Of a DNA stretch of 64,000 bases, positions 1-13,480 are shown piece by piece. This stretch comes from Drosophila persimilis (lineage: Eukaryota; Arthropoda; Insecta; Diptera; Drosophilidae). The DNA lies in the NCBI RefSeq assembly GCF_003286085.1, contig NW_020825354.1, forward strand, positions 558,001 through 622,000. The letters run 5' to 3'. How positions within the stretch are numbered: the first letter of the stretch is position 1; every line of letters starts with the position of its first letter. Both the position numbers and the translations under genes were made by a program. The notes under the pieces are model-generated. The model ran no database searches. It worked only from the letters and a program-made list of their open reading frames with translations, and was not told the DNA's origin.

Positions 1-2067
1 TGACCCAAACACAAAAACACACACGTTAGCGCACCTTCCTGCCACACTTATAAATAGGGTCCTTGATGTGGCTCTCGAGGTGGACACGTGGTGGAATTTT
101 AAATATGCCCAAAGGCAAAAGCATTGCCCCTCCGAAGAGGGCATGAATGGCTTGCCGGAATGCCCCTATAAAATAAAAGTAATACCTTGTCCCGGTCCCC
201 CCCATTATGTTCTATGACTACTGCGCAACACATCACAAAAGATTAAGCAAATGTCATGTGAAATCTTAAGTAACAGATCCAAGTTAGTGCTCTGGGACTG
301 CCCTTGAGAGGCTTTCCCTGCATACCGAAATGGCAATATCCCTCCTCGATATTGGGAGAATCATGTCCATGTCTCAGGTAGGTCTCACGCGTCTCCTGCG
401 AAGGCTGCCTGATTCATATCCCTGTGCGAGATTCGGACCATGGCTATCCCCCTCAGGGCCTTCTTTTGTAACATATCTGGATCCTATTGCGGTCAGTTCT
501 GGCCAATCGTCGTGTGTTTTCGCCAACAAAGTTGTTACTTTGCCGAGTAGTAATTATCCCGTAAAAAAGCAAAAGCACTTCCCTTTTGGTTTCTAAAAAT
601 AGGTCCCGTCCCTGAGGTCTAGCGAGTTTTCGCAAGGAAATTTTTAAGTCAAATACGTTGTCTCCTCCTCGGTCAGTCGTCAGTCCGTCGGAAGTCCATT
701 GCGTGCTGCATGCGCTAGCCATTTAGCCGTTGGCCTGGCCCTGGCCCCACACCTTTTGTCCGTATTCACAGCGTTTTGGCCACACTATGCGGCCAGGACA
801 CGTAGCCGAGCGGTTAACACAACAATTTGCTGAAGGATTTTCAGGGAATGAGAGTGGTGATGGGGGCGGAGGCATCCCTCTCTCTCTCTCCCGCTGATTT
901 GGGTCTTCAGTGTTTTATTTTTGTTGTTTTATTGCTGTTGCTGTTGCTGTTGCTGATTTTCTTTTTGTTATCTGGCAGCACCTGTCGCAAATTGGCTAAA
1001 ACGGAAAAGCGACAGGACTTTGCTCGAAGAGGAGGCACTGTCACGTTTTTCGAAATATTTTGCTATTTTCCAACCAGACCTCCTCATTCCCCCTCCCCCC
1101 CTCATGCTTCGGTGTGCCGTTTGTTTCTATGTAGCTGTATGTATCTTTTCTATTCTCTCTCATTGCTGTTTCCATTTCCCCCATTTTCATGCCCATTTTC
1201 CGTTTCCGTTTCTGTTTCTGTTTCAGTTTCAGTCTCTGCTTGTTTTTGTTGCATACTTTTGAGCAGCGCTTGATTTGGCCTGAAAGCAAATTGGCTTTTC
1301 CCTGGCACGTTTCTGAATTATATGCGAGACCAGAAAGGGGGTATGTTGCATGCCCCCAATTATGCACACACGCTGTCATGTATGAAAGAGATGGAGCGCG
1401 TGAGAGGGGGGCATTGGGGGCACGCAGAAATCTGGAAATTGCATCTGGCCTCCCGACTGCCTTCCGCTGGAGCTGGAGTTCGAGTTAAAGCTCCACCGGA
1501 GGCCAGCAAATGGCATAGAAAATGAGGCACAGAGGAGCCAAGCGAGTAAAAGGGATAGAGCGAGAGAGAGAGAGAGAGAGAGAGAGTGATGTGCACATGG
1601 CACAGTCGAGAGGATACAAGAAAGTCTCTCCAAAAATGAAATTAACAATGAATTTAAGACTTTAGTGAATCGTGAATTCTGCTGTTCCCTAAAGGAGATT
1701 TGTGGCATCCAAAAATATGAAAAAATCGATTGGGATACGAGAAATACGAGACCCACCTTAGAGACCCTCGACGACCATGCGTTCGCACTCTTGGAGATCC
1801 TTTTCGCGCTAGTCTACTCCATCCGGGGAGATGGTTCCTTGCCAAAGGAAAAACTCACGAATAGAAGATAATTGTAAAGAGGCGTTGACCACAACTGAAA
1901 ATGGCTCAATCTGTTCGAGGGCTAAGAGTACTACGAGTCCAGGCAGTATATAATTGCGCAGGAAATCTTGTAGGGGTATACTTTATATATTTTATATATA
2001 TTGTGTATTTTTCAAACATATACATTGGGGATTTAAAAGTCAGAGTCCTTACATATTTAGTCGAATC
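1..2067. other. Non-coding stretch, no supported gene
   Basis: I see no convincing gene here. The open frames start at non-ATG codons or lie in low-complexity DNA (T-rich runs around 900-1260, pyrimidine-rich tracts). A (GA)n microsatellite occupies about 1561-1587. A donor-like CAG|GTAGGT at about 375 on the plus strand has no partner exon that I can identify. Confidence 0.5.
1561..1587. repeat. (GA)n microsatellite
   Basis: About 13 GA units; resembles GAGA-factor-type sequence but is long enough to be a simple repeat. Confidence 0.9.
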
Positions 2068-2413
2068 ATGTGCATTCCGAAATTTGCCCGAGGCTCAAAC
2101 GCCCCGCGCGAAGGCAACCAGTCGACGCTCCAGACTGCCATCCGGACAGCAGAGATGTACCAGCAGTTGCTACGTGAAATGCAGCGGCCCTCTTCCCTCA
2201 TGGATATTGTGGAGGAGATGATCTACCGCCGCCTCGTGAGTAGCCATTTGTGTGAGGCAAATGCCTACGAGTCATCCATCTATGGTGTCGTCTCCGCAGG
2301 CCTACGGGGACAAGATGTATTTACTATCAAGGGTCCTCGAGGAGCTGCTAACTTCCAAGAATCTGGGCTATCTGCGACTGCGGCGTGGCTTATGGAGCCC
2401 GTGGAATCATTGA
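2068..2413 (+). CDS. Small two-exon protein, 93 aa, DUF4777-like family (member 1)
   Basis: Exons are 2068-2235 and 2300-2413, with a 64-base phase-0 intron (GTGAGT donor, CTCCGCAG acceptor). The spliced frame encodes 93 residues from an ATG and ends at TGA 2411-2413. Exon 1 supplies a polar N-terminus and then an amphipathic helical stretch (AIRTAEMYQQLLREMQ, then SLMDIVEEM). Exon 2 begins AYGDKMYLL and ends in a short basic segment (GYLRLRRG). The gene at 17459-17816 has the same exon sizes, the same intron phase and the same intron length, and aligns along its whole length, so the two are paralogues. From memory the layout resembles the Drosophila DUF4777 family, possibly a winged-helix-like fold; I could not check this. 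The gene lies antisense to the presumed minus-strand host. No canonical AATAAA is seen close downstream. Function unknown. Confidence 0.8.
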
Positions 2414-3052
2414 CTCGATGCACACTGAATCAATCGAAGCGAAAAAGGTGTTTCTTTTCGCTGCCATGAAGATTCATTTGACGACTATAAAACCACTCGA
2501 ACAAGAACACAATGAATGGGAAAAAACATTTACTTTTTAGTTGGTTTTCGCTGCTGAAGTGATTTGCCAATTAAAAATATATATACAGAACGTCTACCAA
2601 AATGAAGAGATTTATGGGGCACATACTCGTAGAATTATTCTCTTGCCTCACACTCGCATAAGAGCGTGGAATAAATCCTCATGGGATGTACGCATACATC
2701 TGATACTTACACATATATCAAATGGCCATTATTCTCAGCTGATTGCCATTCGCAGGGCACTCAACGTGATTTAAGTCCACGGCCACGCCCCCCATTCGTT
2801 GTCATAGAAATTTGCATGAAGAGGGGTAGAGAGAAAGCTTTTTGCTGGCCCCCAAATAAATTTATTCAAAATAAAGTTGATACCGAAAATGTCCCCAATG
2901 CGAGTCCTGAGAGTGGCATTTCTTTTCTCCTTTCCCCTACTCACATATCCAGAGTTCCAGGCTATAGATTTGATACCGACTCGAGAGGCTCCCAAGCCAT
3001 TGCTAGAGGATATACATATGTATTCATATATTATACATGAGCGAGGCGTTCA

Positions 3053-3091
<39 letters not shown>

Positions 3092-5845
3092 ACAGTCGAC
3101 AGTCGATCATAAAAAGCATAATGGTACCAGAGCCCCCCCCATCCATGTGCCGCCCATAAAATCAAAGTCAGAAAAACATATGGAAAGCTGGAAGGATGGG
3201 AGACTGGGACACTGGGAGGCTGTTTGAGATGGAGATACTTTTGTGAACGATTCTGTCCAATATTTGGAATCAATATTTACAAATGAATCACTCATATGCA
3301 CAGTGGGTGAAATGACAAATCTTTCAAACACTTTTTTTCGGAATTAACTTGGAATTCTTCCAAGAGATTTTTTTTTTTGATTTATCGTTAGAGTATTTGA
3401 ATAGCTATCGTCTATCGAAATAAACATTTGGTGCGCAAATACATCTGTAAGGTTTATTGAATATTTTTCTGTATTGTCTGCTCTATAGAATATCGAATAG
3501 TATTTATTTGTAGATTGGGATTTGCAAAGTATCATAACATAAGGCTTTAGAAAAGATTTATAAACTTGTCCTGTCGACTTTCGTGGAGTAAAAATATATG
3601 AAGGCCCCTCCCAGCACTCGCGAGACTCATATATCCTGTTAGTTTCTTTATTGTGAATATTCATATTAAAAATCTTTTGCTTATGGCTGCTAAACTTCAA
3701 TCGGTGCTACTTTTGTCATCTCGCAGTCAGTTTCAAGGCCACCATTACTTTCGGATGGTATAAGGAACACATACATACCCCCGTTAAAGTATAATTTTTT
3801 GGTAAACGTCATTATTTTAAGTAAATTTAGGGACGAAGTAACAAAATAAAAAATATTTCTTGGGGTATCCTGGTCTGCACAGTAACATTAATTAATCGTA
3901 GTATTTTTATGGTGCTACTTGAGGGTGGATTTTTAAGGAACTAAGCTAAAAAAATTTCTTTTAAAATATTAATTTCAATATTCGTATTCACAGCCTTGGA
4001 AGCTAGAGGTTTTCTCCTCTTAGATTGGTAATTTCAGCCAATGTGATATGCTCAGAGTTGATGGCGCATAGGCCTATGCGTCTGTCGGGTATTAATAATC
4101 CTTGAGTACAGAGACTGTGAAGACCTGTGCCGAAAAGTAGGATGGTAGAAGGAACTCGTGAGAAAGGATATATAAAAGCCAGAAGCTCTCTATCTGGAGA
4201 TCGAGATCGAGGCAGCGAAATACAAACCCCCAATAGACAGATTAAGGTATTGACCTGAAAAGCAACCATACTTTTGAGGTGCTGTGTATTCTCTCACACT
4301 CTCTCTGACACGGAAGTGATGCCAAGTAGTGGCGTGATCCATGGAAGACCCTCACGACATTAGACAGCGGCGAAATCTCTCTCCAAGGCTGCCTTGGCAC
4401 ATGATTTCTTTGTTTTTGTTTGCTAAGAATTTATATTTTGACGGGTTTTTCCTTCATTTCTTCGATTGAGAAGCTAATGGGCTTCTTTAGTAGCTTCGGA
4501 ATGACAAGAATGGGATCGAGCTACTTGTGAGTGAACCGTGTTCCATTTAATGGGTAATGGTCCATTAACAGAACCAAATTTAAAGGGAAACTTCTTTGAT
4601 TCATTGAATGAGCATTAAAATTGATGAACTCCTTTAGTTATTCTCAAATAAAATTCGAATATTATACGAGTGTTCATGTCCTTGGGCAAAATCGAATCCT
4701 AAATCGAATTAAAATGCCATTAAATTAAATTTCATTTGCGGTTTTGATTAGCTAGTGGGGCCATGCTCTGGCCCCCTGGGTGAGTGAATGAATGAATGAA
4801 TGAATAAATTATTCGCTTTATTCAAATGCGAATCGATTTCTTAACGGTCAAGTTATTTCGCTTTGTTGTGGGCTACGTTTCGCTACAAATTTCAGGGGAG
4901 TAGGGAAAGGGGGGGATGGCTATCCAGCGGGAAAATTAATTATGCGTCGCGTACGATGCGGAAGGAACCAAGGACTTGCCCCGCAAGTGCCCAGAATCTT
5001 AGGAGCCAAGCAAAGAGCATAGAGCAGAGAGCAGAGAGCGCGGTGGAAAGACAAACATTCGATGGACAAGAGTCGACAGCTTAATCAATTCCTCCGGGCA
5101 GCAGCCACAGCGTGACAGAGGAACCTCAAGGCCACTCCCCCACACCACTAGCCACACGGGGAGGTACACGCACACACACACACATACACACACTCACGCA
5201 CACACTTAAAACGAAAAACGCAATCAAACGAAACGGAAGATGCCCACCGGAAGTTGCACAGTCAAACACTGGACACGAATTGATGATGATGATGAGTGTA
5301 ACGAACTCTCTTTGGGACGATAATAATGAGTGGAAGGGCAGATGTTGTTGTCAGCCAAAGGACATGTCTCACACGCGTCCGGGTTTCCTGTCAAATTTGT
5401 ATGGAAATATACGTGCGTCCATCCGCATCATAAATTGATGTCCTGTCCTGTCCGGCAAGAATTTTCGATCAAAGAGAGTCGATCTTGGGGAAAGGGTAAA
5501 AGCGGCGAGGTTTGAAGTATTTCCGAATCAATAGTGCCCCGTTCTCCCTTTGGTTTTTTCATTGTTTTTTGTGACATTTATTGGGTTATAGCAATGTGGC
5601 ATTCATTTAACTCCGGACTATGGGGGGGCTATGAAAATATATTCCAATTTTAATCTACATAAATTAAACTCCGCTTTAATGCTTTCTGACGGCCATCTGC
5701 ATTCGTGATTGCATTCGATTAAGCTTTATCAACGAGTACTCGTTCCAGCTGTTCTCGGGTGCAAGCATTGGGTGTATTTGGGGGTATTTGGGGGTATTTT
5801 GAATATTTTTTAAACATATCATTACGAGCTAACGGACATTGAACT
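2414..5845. other. Intergenic/intronic, simple repeats
   Basis: No supported gene. A (CA)n microsatellite lies at 3055-3090 and a shorter CA tract at about 5170-5200. A TATATAAAAG box-like element sits at about 4171 on the plus strand, but no coding exon follows it clearly. A minus-strand frame at about 3664-3344 is open for roughly 106 codons from ATG but has AT-driven codon use and no splice or promoter support. Confidence 0.5.
3055..3090. repeat. (CA)n microsatellite
   Basis: About 18 uninterrupted CA units. Confidence 0.95.
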
Positions 5846-6071
5846 ATGAGCCTCACTTAGCCCGGCCGTGGTTCGAAAACCTCGTGCCACGGACTGGGTG
5901 CCATCCGTACCGCAAAAATTGCTCTACCCTCTAGGAAATCGCAAGAAATCTATGATAGAAATATCACAGCATTCAAGAGTGCAAGAGTCGTCTGTGGTGA
6001 TGCTTCCGCAGGCCCAGGATAATGGTGTTTTCTTAGTGGATCGGCACTCATTGAGAGATCTGGCTATCTAG
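5846..6071 (+). pseudogene. Decayed copy of the 93-aa family (member 3)
   Basis: The ATG at 5846 is followed by an in-frame TAG four codons later. The same frame then shows AIRTA (5900-5914), matching member 1 at 2068. After an apparent deletion of about 11 bases the match continues in the next frame as QKLL...SMIEIS, against QQLL...SLMDIV of member 1. The acceptor motif TCCGCAG|GCC is kept at 6011/6012, and the second-exon-like part runs to TAG 6069-6071. No credible donor remains and the intron is mostly gone. The 3' flank also matches member 1 (TTTTCGCTG...AAGATTCA), which points to duplication of a larger segment. The premature stop, the frameshift and the lost intron make this a pseudogene. 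Family assignment rests on my own alignment. Confidence 0.6.
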
Positions 6072-9000
6072 ACACTAGACACTTTTTAATCTCAGTGAAA
6101 ACATTTTCGCTGGCATAAAGATTCACTTTAGGGCAATAAAACTTTATCTCGATGAATAAAGAAGAACTGCATTTAACATTCCATTCAATCGCTGGCTCGC
6201 CTGTTGAAATATTCAGCAATTCAGCGGAGTATTTACCAAATTTATTTACGCTATTGAAGCAGAATTGATTGCCTAATTAAAACGATACGAACATTGAGTA
6301 TTCGAAACCACAAATTCCACAAAACTTGACCACATTTTGCTGGAGCTCAGTGAAGGATTAGGGCCGAACGATGGGATGGAATGGAATGTGTGCGATACGA
6401 TGCGAATGGACATGAACATGGGGTTGTCGATTGATTGGCCAAGATGTGGAATAAAGTTTACGCTTGTGCGGACTCCTTGGGTGCAATTAAATGTGGCACA
6501 AGCCAGGCGGCATCTGCCGCAGTTCCATATCACAGAGAGAGAGAGAGAGAGAGTGAATGAAAGAGGGCTATTGTCGCTTTCGCTCTTTGGCAAAATCAAT
6601 CACTTCTTCAGCTGCTAAATGCGAAATGCTTTGTCATTTATATCCCGCTAAATCGTTTTAGAACTTAAGGCCCCACACACGAGCCCCCCCTCATGGGAGA
6701 CGTCCCCTCTCCTTCCCTTTGTATCAATCAAATGCCATCGGGACACGCTTCAGCGATTGTTGAGGTTTGAAAAATTGTCGGACATGTACAATAATGTTTA
6801 TCAAACGGCATCTCCAGGATACCTCTTCGTCCTGCTCTTCGGCTGAAAAAAGTCAGAGGTAACAAAAATAAATAAAATACCAGACACCATCGTCAAAGTG
6901 CATTTGTGATGCCTTAACGGAAAGATGAAAGCTCTCTTGATTTATGGTTTTCCTTTAACACCATGGCACCCCGCTTAAACTCCTTTTGTGACAGAGAAAG
7001 AGAGAGAGAGAGAGAGAGACAGAGTAAAATCCTTTCCCCCCACTACCCAGTGCGGCAATCTTCTAGCTGAGCAATCACTGCACTCTTCCACTCTTCCACT
7101 CGGTTGACCCTCAGAGTTACTTCTGCAGGGAATACCGACTTTAGATATCATGAAAATACAGGGCACACTTTTGATACCCTTTGCAGGTACAGGTTATATT
7201 TGCAGTCACAGAAAAGTGGAGAGGTCTCCTTCAAGAAAATCATTCCCATTCGTAATGAAGAGACCTTGAGCAATTCTTTCGGGAAAGGTTAGTTCTGCTA
7301 TTTCCTACTGCACTTTCCTCCACTAAAGTGTGGCTGAAATCGATAGAAGAGTATGCAACTCTTCGCCTCCATGAGCCACATATACTTTTTGCCACTTGGT
7401 ATATTTATTTTTGGGCTGGAGCTCCACTCGACTTGACATTCGGCTGCTGTTTGCACTTGCACGAGTACTCGTACTCGTACTCGTACTCCTACTTGTGTCT
7501 GTGTGCTTGGGTTCGGCGTTTGCTTTTTTGATCAGGTCTCTCCATCGAGTGTTTGCCCAAGGCACATTGTCAATGCTATGAGATGTCGCTTCTGAAGCCT
7601 CCCCTCCAGCTCCTCCAGCCCACTCCAAGTATTTGTCTTGAATTCGTAGTTTCCATTTGGGGATTTTTCAGGCAATCTTTCATACCGATGCTCCACATTT
7701 AATATTCATTCCCTCCCATCTCAAGTGTCATGTTCTTTTGCCTAGTTTCTAGTTCTTGTTGTGGGGGATTGTTGCACCTTTCGCCTTTCACCTCTCATTA
7801 ATCAATTACCTAATCCAATTGCAGTTCTGACATTGACAGCTGATGCTGATGCTGCTGCTGACATGTGGCTGCGCCGTGGGGTGGCACACTCAATCGATGC
7901 CACCGCATCGCTTTGACTCGCATGGAGCACATGGCGTATGCGTGATGTGGTGCTAAGTATACGCACATTCAAAAATTTGCCTACGTGCACAATCTCTCAC
8001 AAAAGCTAAAGCTTTTGATGGGAAACCATCATCGTTATTCCCACCATTCACAACATCATGATCATCATCATCATCATCATGGGTGTAGTGAAAGTTTGCG
8101 GTGAAAGTTTCAGCCTGTTTTAAGAGCCATGGCAAATGTCGTGGTGCAACTTTCGGGGATCTATAAAACGCCAAATGGTGTGAATATGATGTGATAAGCG
8201 AGCATAAATGTCTCTGTTTTTTGGCAGACTGTGTTTTACAGTGGCGCTGGTGGCTGAGGTGCAAAAGGTCCAAAAGTTAACACCACATGTTGGCTTTGAA
8301 CACAGAAACTATCTATTTTTCCGCTTGATGCAACATTTAAAATGAAATTTATGTTGATTTTACGCCCTTTTAGGATTCTACAAATGCCATTAAGGCCGGG
8401 GATAGGGCGGTGCCCACAAGTGCACGCCAGAAGGAAACGTTTTTGAAGCCACAGTATTTATATATTTTGAGCTGGGACTCGATAAAACCATCCGCGGCAG
8501 ATCCTTGGCAGACTGGCTGCACTTCTGTATGGCTCATGATTTTTCCGGCCGTGATTTTTCAATAGTTTCTTTGTGCACTTTTATAGCCGTTGAAACCACT
8601 CGATGATCACAAATATCTCTGAGTATCTGTATCTGTTGTTGATTCTGTAATTAATTACAATTTACGTGTATTTACAATTACAATTGATTTGTGACTGCGA
8701 CTCCACTCAGGCGGCACACCATTGAATCATTTTCCCAGTACAATTTCGAATGTGATTCTTGTGCAAATAACATTTTGCACGTCCAAGCAATTTGTGCACA
8801 TTATTTATGTGGATTTTCGAGTGCTTGAGAGATTAATTAAAAGTTAAAGAGCTAGCATAAGCAAATTGCAAATTGATGCCAGGGAGGCGGCAGCATTAGA
8901 GGTTGGGGACGAGGCTATGTCTGCGTCTGTGGCTGTGGCTGTGGCTGGGAAGCTCTGGATACGACTCTGCGGCTGTGTGGCATCGTTTGATATGCAACAT

Positions 9001-12000
9001 ATCTCTGGCAACAGAGTCTGTGGCAGGCGATACGGAACGAAAAGCTGTCAAGTTAACGAAGCGGCACACAACACAGTCGACACCCCCCCACCCCACCGTA
9101 CTGCCAGTCGATGGGGGTGGTGGGGCAGGCAAGGATGGAAGCAGCACTCGAATCTGTTGGCACTTTAACGCATTCTGACCCTGCTGGAACATTATGTTGC
9201 ACATTTGCCTGATTTTCGGAGCACCGAGAAATGTGTACATAAATCATGCATCAATCATTCATCATCAATCATTGGCCGTCGCAGAAACCGAGCGAACAGA
9301 AACATAGAGAGGGAGAGTGTTATTTCAAGGATATTTATGTCATCCTCCGGCACTGTAAATTTATATGGCTACACAGCTTTCGAGCTTCGAGTTGTTTGTA
9401 ATTTGAATGCTGCCCCGAACAAGGACTTTGCCCTGGTATCCTGTCTGTCCTTTGCCATAAATTGCAGACACACAGGCCAGGCATTCCTCTGGTCTCCTGC
9501 TCATCCTGTGTACCAGCATACTTCAGCAGCATTCCCATGCTCAGCATCATCATCACCATTCAGCAAGCGGCAAGTGCATAATAAAATTTTATTATTTTTC
9601 TGTTTAAAGCGGAAATGAATGTGCAACACACACACACACGCACAGAGAGGAGCAGAGGGACACTCGAGTTGGCCGACGACTCCTTGACGGGATGCCATCT
9701 AGATGTTGCAGCACCAGCAGCAGCAGCAGCATGTAAGAAAGCTCCTTCGCCTTTCTCCTTATGCTCAAAGTAAATGGCAGCAAATTGCATTTTAATCACA
9801 TTGTTGTGCTCGTGTGGCATGCGGCATGTGTTTGAGCAACAACAGCATCTGTCAAGGACTCCAAACGTGCGGCGCAACTCGAAGTCACACAAGAAGTCGC
9901 CGGCATTTGAATGGAATTTTCTGCTCAGTAAAATTTTCACTTAACTTCTACCTTCGCTCCACTCGCAATCCACGGCCCGAAACGCACACCTTATGTCTAT
10001 TGTAGCCTTTACTTTGGAGAAATGTTGCTTTAAATTACGGACATATATTTCGTCCTTCAGTATTTCTCTCCGTTCCTGTCACTTCGTACCTTCCCGTGCG
10101 ACTGGGTGCAGCTTCCCATACAGCTTGCCTCCCAAAAATCGTACTTAAAAACATTTTCACAAAAAAAATATAAAAGAAAAATCCTTTCCGCTTCGTTTAG
10201 TAATTTATTTGTATATTAAAAAAAATGTATACAATCAAAGTAATGTAGAATATTTGATGAACGTGATCGAATGTGACTAAGCCAATAAGAGTATTCTCTA
10301 CGAGTTCTTGGATAACCTCTCGCCTCCAAAGCTTACGCCTATCATATTATAATTCTCGTATAGACTCTGCTTTAAGGCCTTATTTAAACTTGAGAAACCT
10401 CACATCCGACATCGAGTGCTGGAACTGCTTGCCCCAATTTCCATCTTAGCGAGGTTTCCCCCCCCTCCTCACCGCTGTGATTCCACTTCATTGGATACTG
10501 CTTCATGCTGGAATGTCAGGGGAATGTCTGGCGGAACTCCACTCACGTTTCCTTTATACTCCACTCCTCATGCCCATGCCCATGCCCTCCAGTGTCATTT
10601 GCCAATTTACATCCAGTTTCACACTCAGATTTACTGTCAGTTGCACGCCTGAGAGGAGAGAGGAGAGAGGCGAGAGGAGGGCAGATTGACAGGCGGAGAT
10701 AATTGGCAATTGGCATGAGATTTCAGGCAATGCAGATTAGTGTCCACTTTGCATGTGGTTCATGGTTCGTGATTCTACTCTTCTCCCCGCTCTCCGCTCT
10801 CCAGACCATACTCTTTCTGCCCTCCGCTCTGCACTCTTTGCGTGCTGATGCTCTCCTGCCTACCGATTGGCAGCCTTTATCGGAACTGTCGATTTTAAGG
10901 GAATATTGCGCATACGCCACGTTGTTCGAACGCTCTTTTCGCTTTGAAATTTTAATTAATAGCGGTCTCTCACATGCTGTGGCAATACATCCCCACCCCT
11001 CTCCCCTCTCTCTGTGGCACAAGGTATGCCACAAATTTTAGCACACCTATCGGAGTTCCGCCAGCGGCCTGCAGAACGAGAGGAGGAGCAGGCAGTGAGG
11101 CATTCCCTTTTGTTTCCCTGCTTTCCTTCTTCCTCTTCTGTTCTCTGCTTTCCTTCCTGCTGGCTGCTGTCAAAAAGATCCAAATACCAACACCCCTGAT
11201 ACCCTACTAAAGGGTTGTCCCCTCCCGTTTACAGGGTATTCAAGGAGAAGGAGCTAGCGATAGAGAGGGAGATTGAGGGATCTCTGGAGGAAGCATGAAA
11301 CGGAAAACGCAGAAAACTTTTCCGCAGCATTTTTCCTTTTCCCCCAAAAAGCCAAACCAAACCAAGCGGATTTGTAGCGTTTTTATTTATAAATTCTGCT
11401 CTCTAACCTCTCCGCTCCACTCCCCTGACCCTGCCCCCATTGCTCCTCCCCATCCATGGTTTTATGTAAGCCCCAAAGTGAGCAGAGCAGTGCAGAGCTG
11501 AGCTGAGCAGAGCAGCGAAGGAGGAATAGTAGCGCCAGCTCAGTTCTGGTTTCGGTTACGTGCACGCAGTCCGGAGATTAGCTAAGCAGAAATGACGACC
11601 ACAAATGCACAGACCGGTCGGGGGGCAGGGGGTCAATGGCATTTGTACAGAGCGAGAGAAAGTGATGAAGAGAGGGGGCAGGGGTGGAAATCCTGCAGAG
11701 GGCCGGAGGGGGATTGGAGCAAAGGCAGTGGCAGTGGGTGGTGGAGTTGTGTTCCCGTTCGTACATGGGGAATTAGACGCGTTAATAAAATGCCGGGCGA
11801 CTGCGGAAGCGAAATTGCCATTTAGGGATTCCCCCCCCGCGCCCTCTTCCCTGCTACCGGCCGTACTCTCGCGTGCCTCACCATCCAAGTTCACTTTCTC
11901 TCCTTTTATATTCGCTCTCTTTCTTTGTCTTTCGCAGTTTTCTCGCTCTCCCTGTTTCCCTTCTTCGGGGCATTGCCAAAACTTTTGCTCGTTAAAATAA

Positions 12001-13093
12001 ATTCCGCCTTCCTCCATAAAAAAAGACCAGTCTGAATGTTTTCTGTCGCGGCACACGTGGCTCGACGTCAAGATACCTGGTACTCGGAAAACCGGACAAT
12101 TTCCTATGTTTTGTAACCACTGGGTTTCTCATTCCAGTGATTGATTTTGTAGATCCACCCTCTAAGCAAAAAATTACTCTAAAAGGGTGTTCTTGAGGTG
12201 CACGTCCTCGAAAGTTGTACACACCAAAAATGGAAAACGATACAAAATTCATTTCATTCATACATCCCTGAAAAGGGATCAGAGATCAACTTGAAACCAA
12301 TATGCATATACATTTCATAGATCATTCCTTCCTTAGTGTTGCAAACGTTCTAGAAAAAAGTACAACACTCTCTTTTGAGGGTATACGATATGTAACAAAA
12401 AAAACAAGCAAAATACTGCAATAAATGTTTTTTTTCGGCTTCATCTTCCGCTTTATCGTTGTTGTTTTTGCTGTTTGCGTGAAAATTTACGCGCTCGACG
12501 CTTTTATGGCTCATGAGAGGACCTAAGCCATAGCCCTATCCCATTGTCTTTTGCAGGTTCTGGACATGTTTATAGAGTTTCTGTGTCTGGCAATTAAATG
12601 CGTGCGACTCCCATCCATTCCCTTAGATCTGCTACCCTCCCTCCCTGCTACTGGGACTCCTTCCAGGGGCACTTTTGCAACTGATTGAGTTGCACTCGCG
12701 CTCTAAAAACTTGCCAGCAGAAGCAGAAGCAGAAACGCACAACTTTTCCGATCCGACTTCTTGGCTAACACACTCGACAAAGTTTTTCCCCGTACCCCAT
12801 TGGAAGGATGGCAGGGCGGGGGGTCAATCAGCTGCAGTGCACTCTGTGGCGCCTCAGGGGGACTGTCAGTTGGGGACGAAACTTGGGGAAAAAGTTGTAA
12901 ATTGTTTTTATTGTCAGCAGCATGCTTCACAGTCGCCCCCTCCCCTCTTCTACGCTTGGGAACGCTTGTTTCTAGTATTTTGTATTTTTTTACCGCACAG
13001 TTTCTTAAGTATTTTGCTGGCTTATTTAGTGAGTTATTTGCTTGGAGAGAAGTCTGGCCTCTGGGCGATCCCTCTTTGACTCCCTTGTGAGAA
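6072..13093. other. Long gene-free stretch with microsatellites
   Basis: No coding exon could be supported. The notable content is (GA)n near 6535-6554 and 7000-7020, a hexamer array of the CGTACT type at about 7460-7490, a (CAT)n run near 8054-8082, short CA runs near 9628, and many pyrimidine/purine-strand asymmetric tracts (about 10600-11200 and 11600-12000). ATACCCT...GGGTA remnants near 7175 and 11199-11245 resemble ends of DINE-1-type repeats. The long open frames here on both strands follow base composition and lack splice or start support. Confidence 0.45.
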
Positions 13094-13480
13094 ATGCGTT
13101 CCGCTTTCATAAACCAAATCCCTTTTGACATGAGATTAAATAATACAAGTCATAAGTTAGAGCGGGCACTAAGATATGCTTCCGGAGCTTATCCGATCGC
13201 CACTATTTTTGATTGTCTGGTAGATGAGATCCGTGGTAATGATTCTGCTTTGGCGGTATTCTTGTATTTTCCATAAACTTGATGTGCTTATGAATATTTT
13301 TGAATATCCATTAAAAAACGCATTGCTCTAGCAGTGTTCATTCTGGCTATGATAATGATCGGATTCTGCAGTCTAGTAGAGGAGTAGTTTGGGAGAAAGA
13401 GTCTGCCCACATACAGACGGATAGATACTCTTTCGAATAATGGGTATCTCTGGAGTCGCAAGACCTATCTCCTGCCACAT
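13094..13480 (+). pseudogene. Divergent, probably broken member of the 93-aa family (member 4)
   Basis: The ATG at 13094 opens a frame of about 47 codons (ALRYASGAYPIATIFDCLV) that aligns loosely with the helical part of members 1 and 2. A donor-like G|GTAATG at 13235/13236 occurs at nearly the family intron position but in phase 1 instead of 0. About 150 bases further, after a TAG acceptor at 13385-13387, a segment in another frame reads FGRKSL...SNNGYLWSRK, resembling YGDKMY...SKNLGYLRLR of member 1's second exon. Joining them needs a one-base shift. An alternative splice to 13335 would give a 64-residue product with a hydrophobic tail. Either it is a decaying paralogue or a distinct tiny gene; the similarity is weak. 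Confidence 0.35.

Noticed and set aside
3344-3664. About 106-codon minus-strand ATG frame with protein-like composition
   Set aside because: AT-driven codon choice (many ATA, AAA, TCT), no Kozak, splice or homology support; kept only as a remote possibility.
4168-4269. TATATAAAAG box at about 4171 as a promoter
   Set aside because: No initiator at the right distance and no coding exon downstream; the frames there are short.
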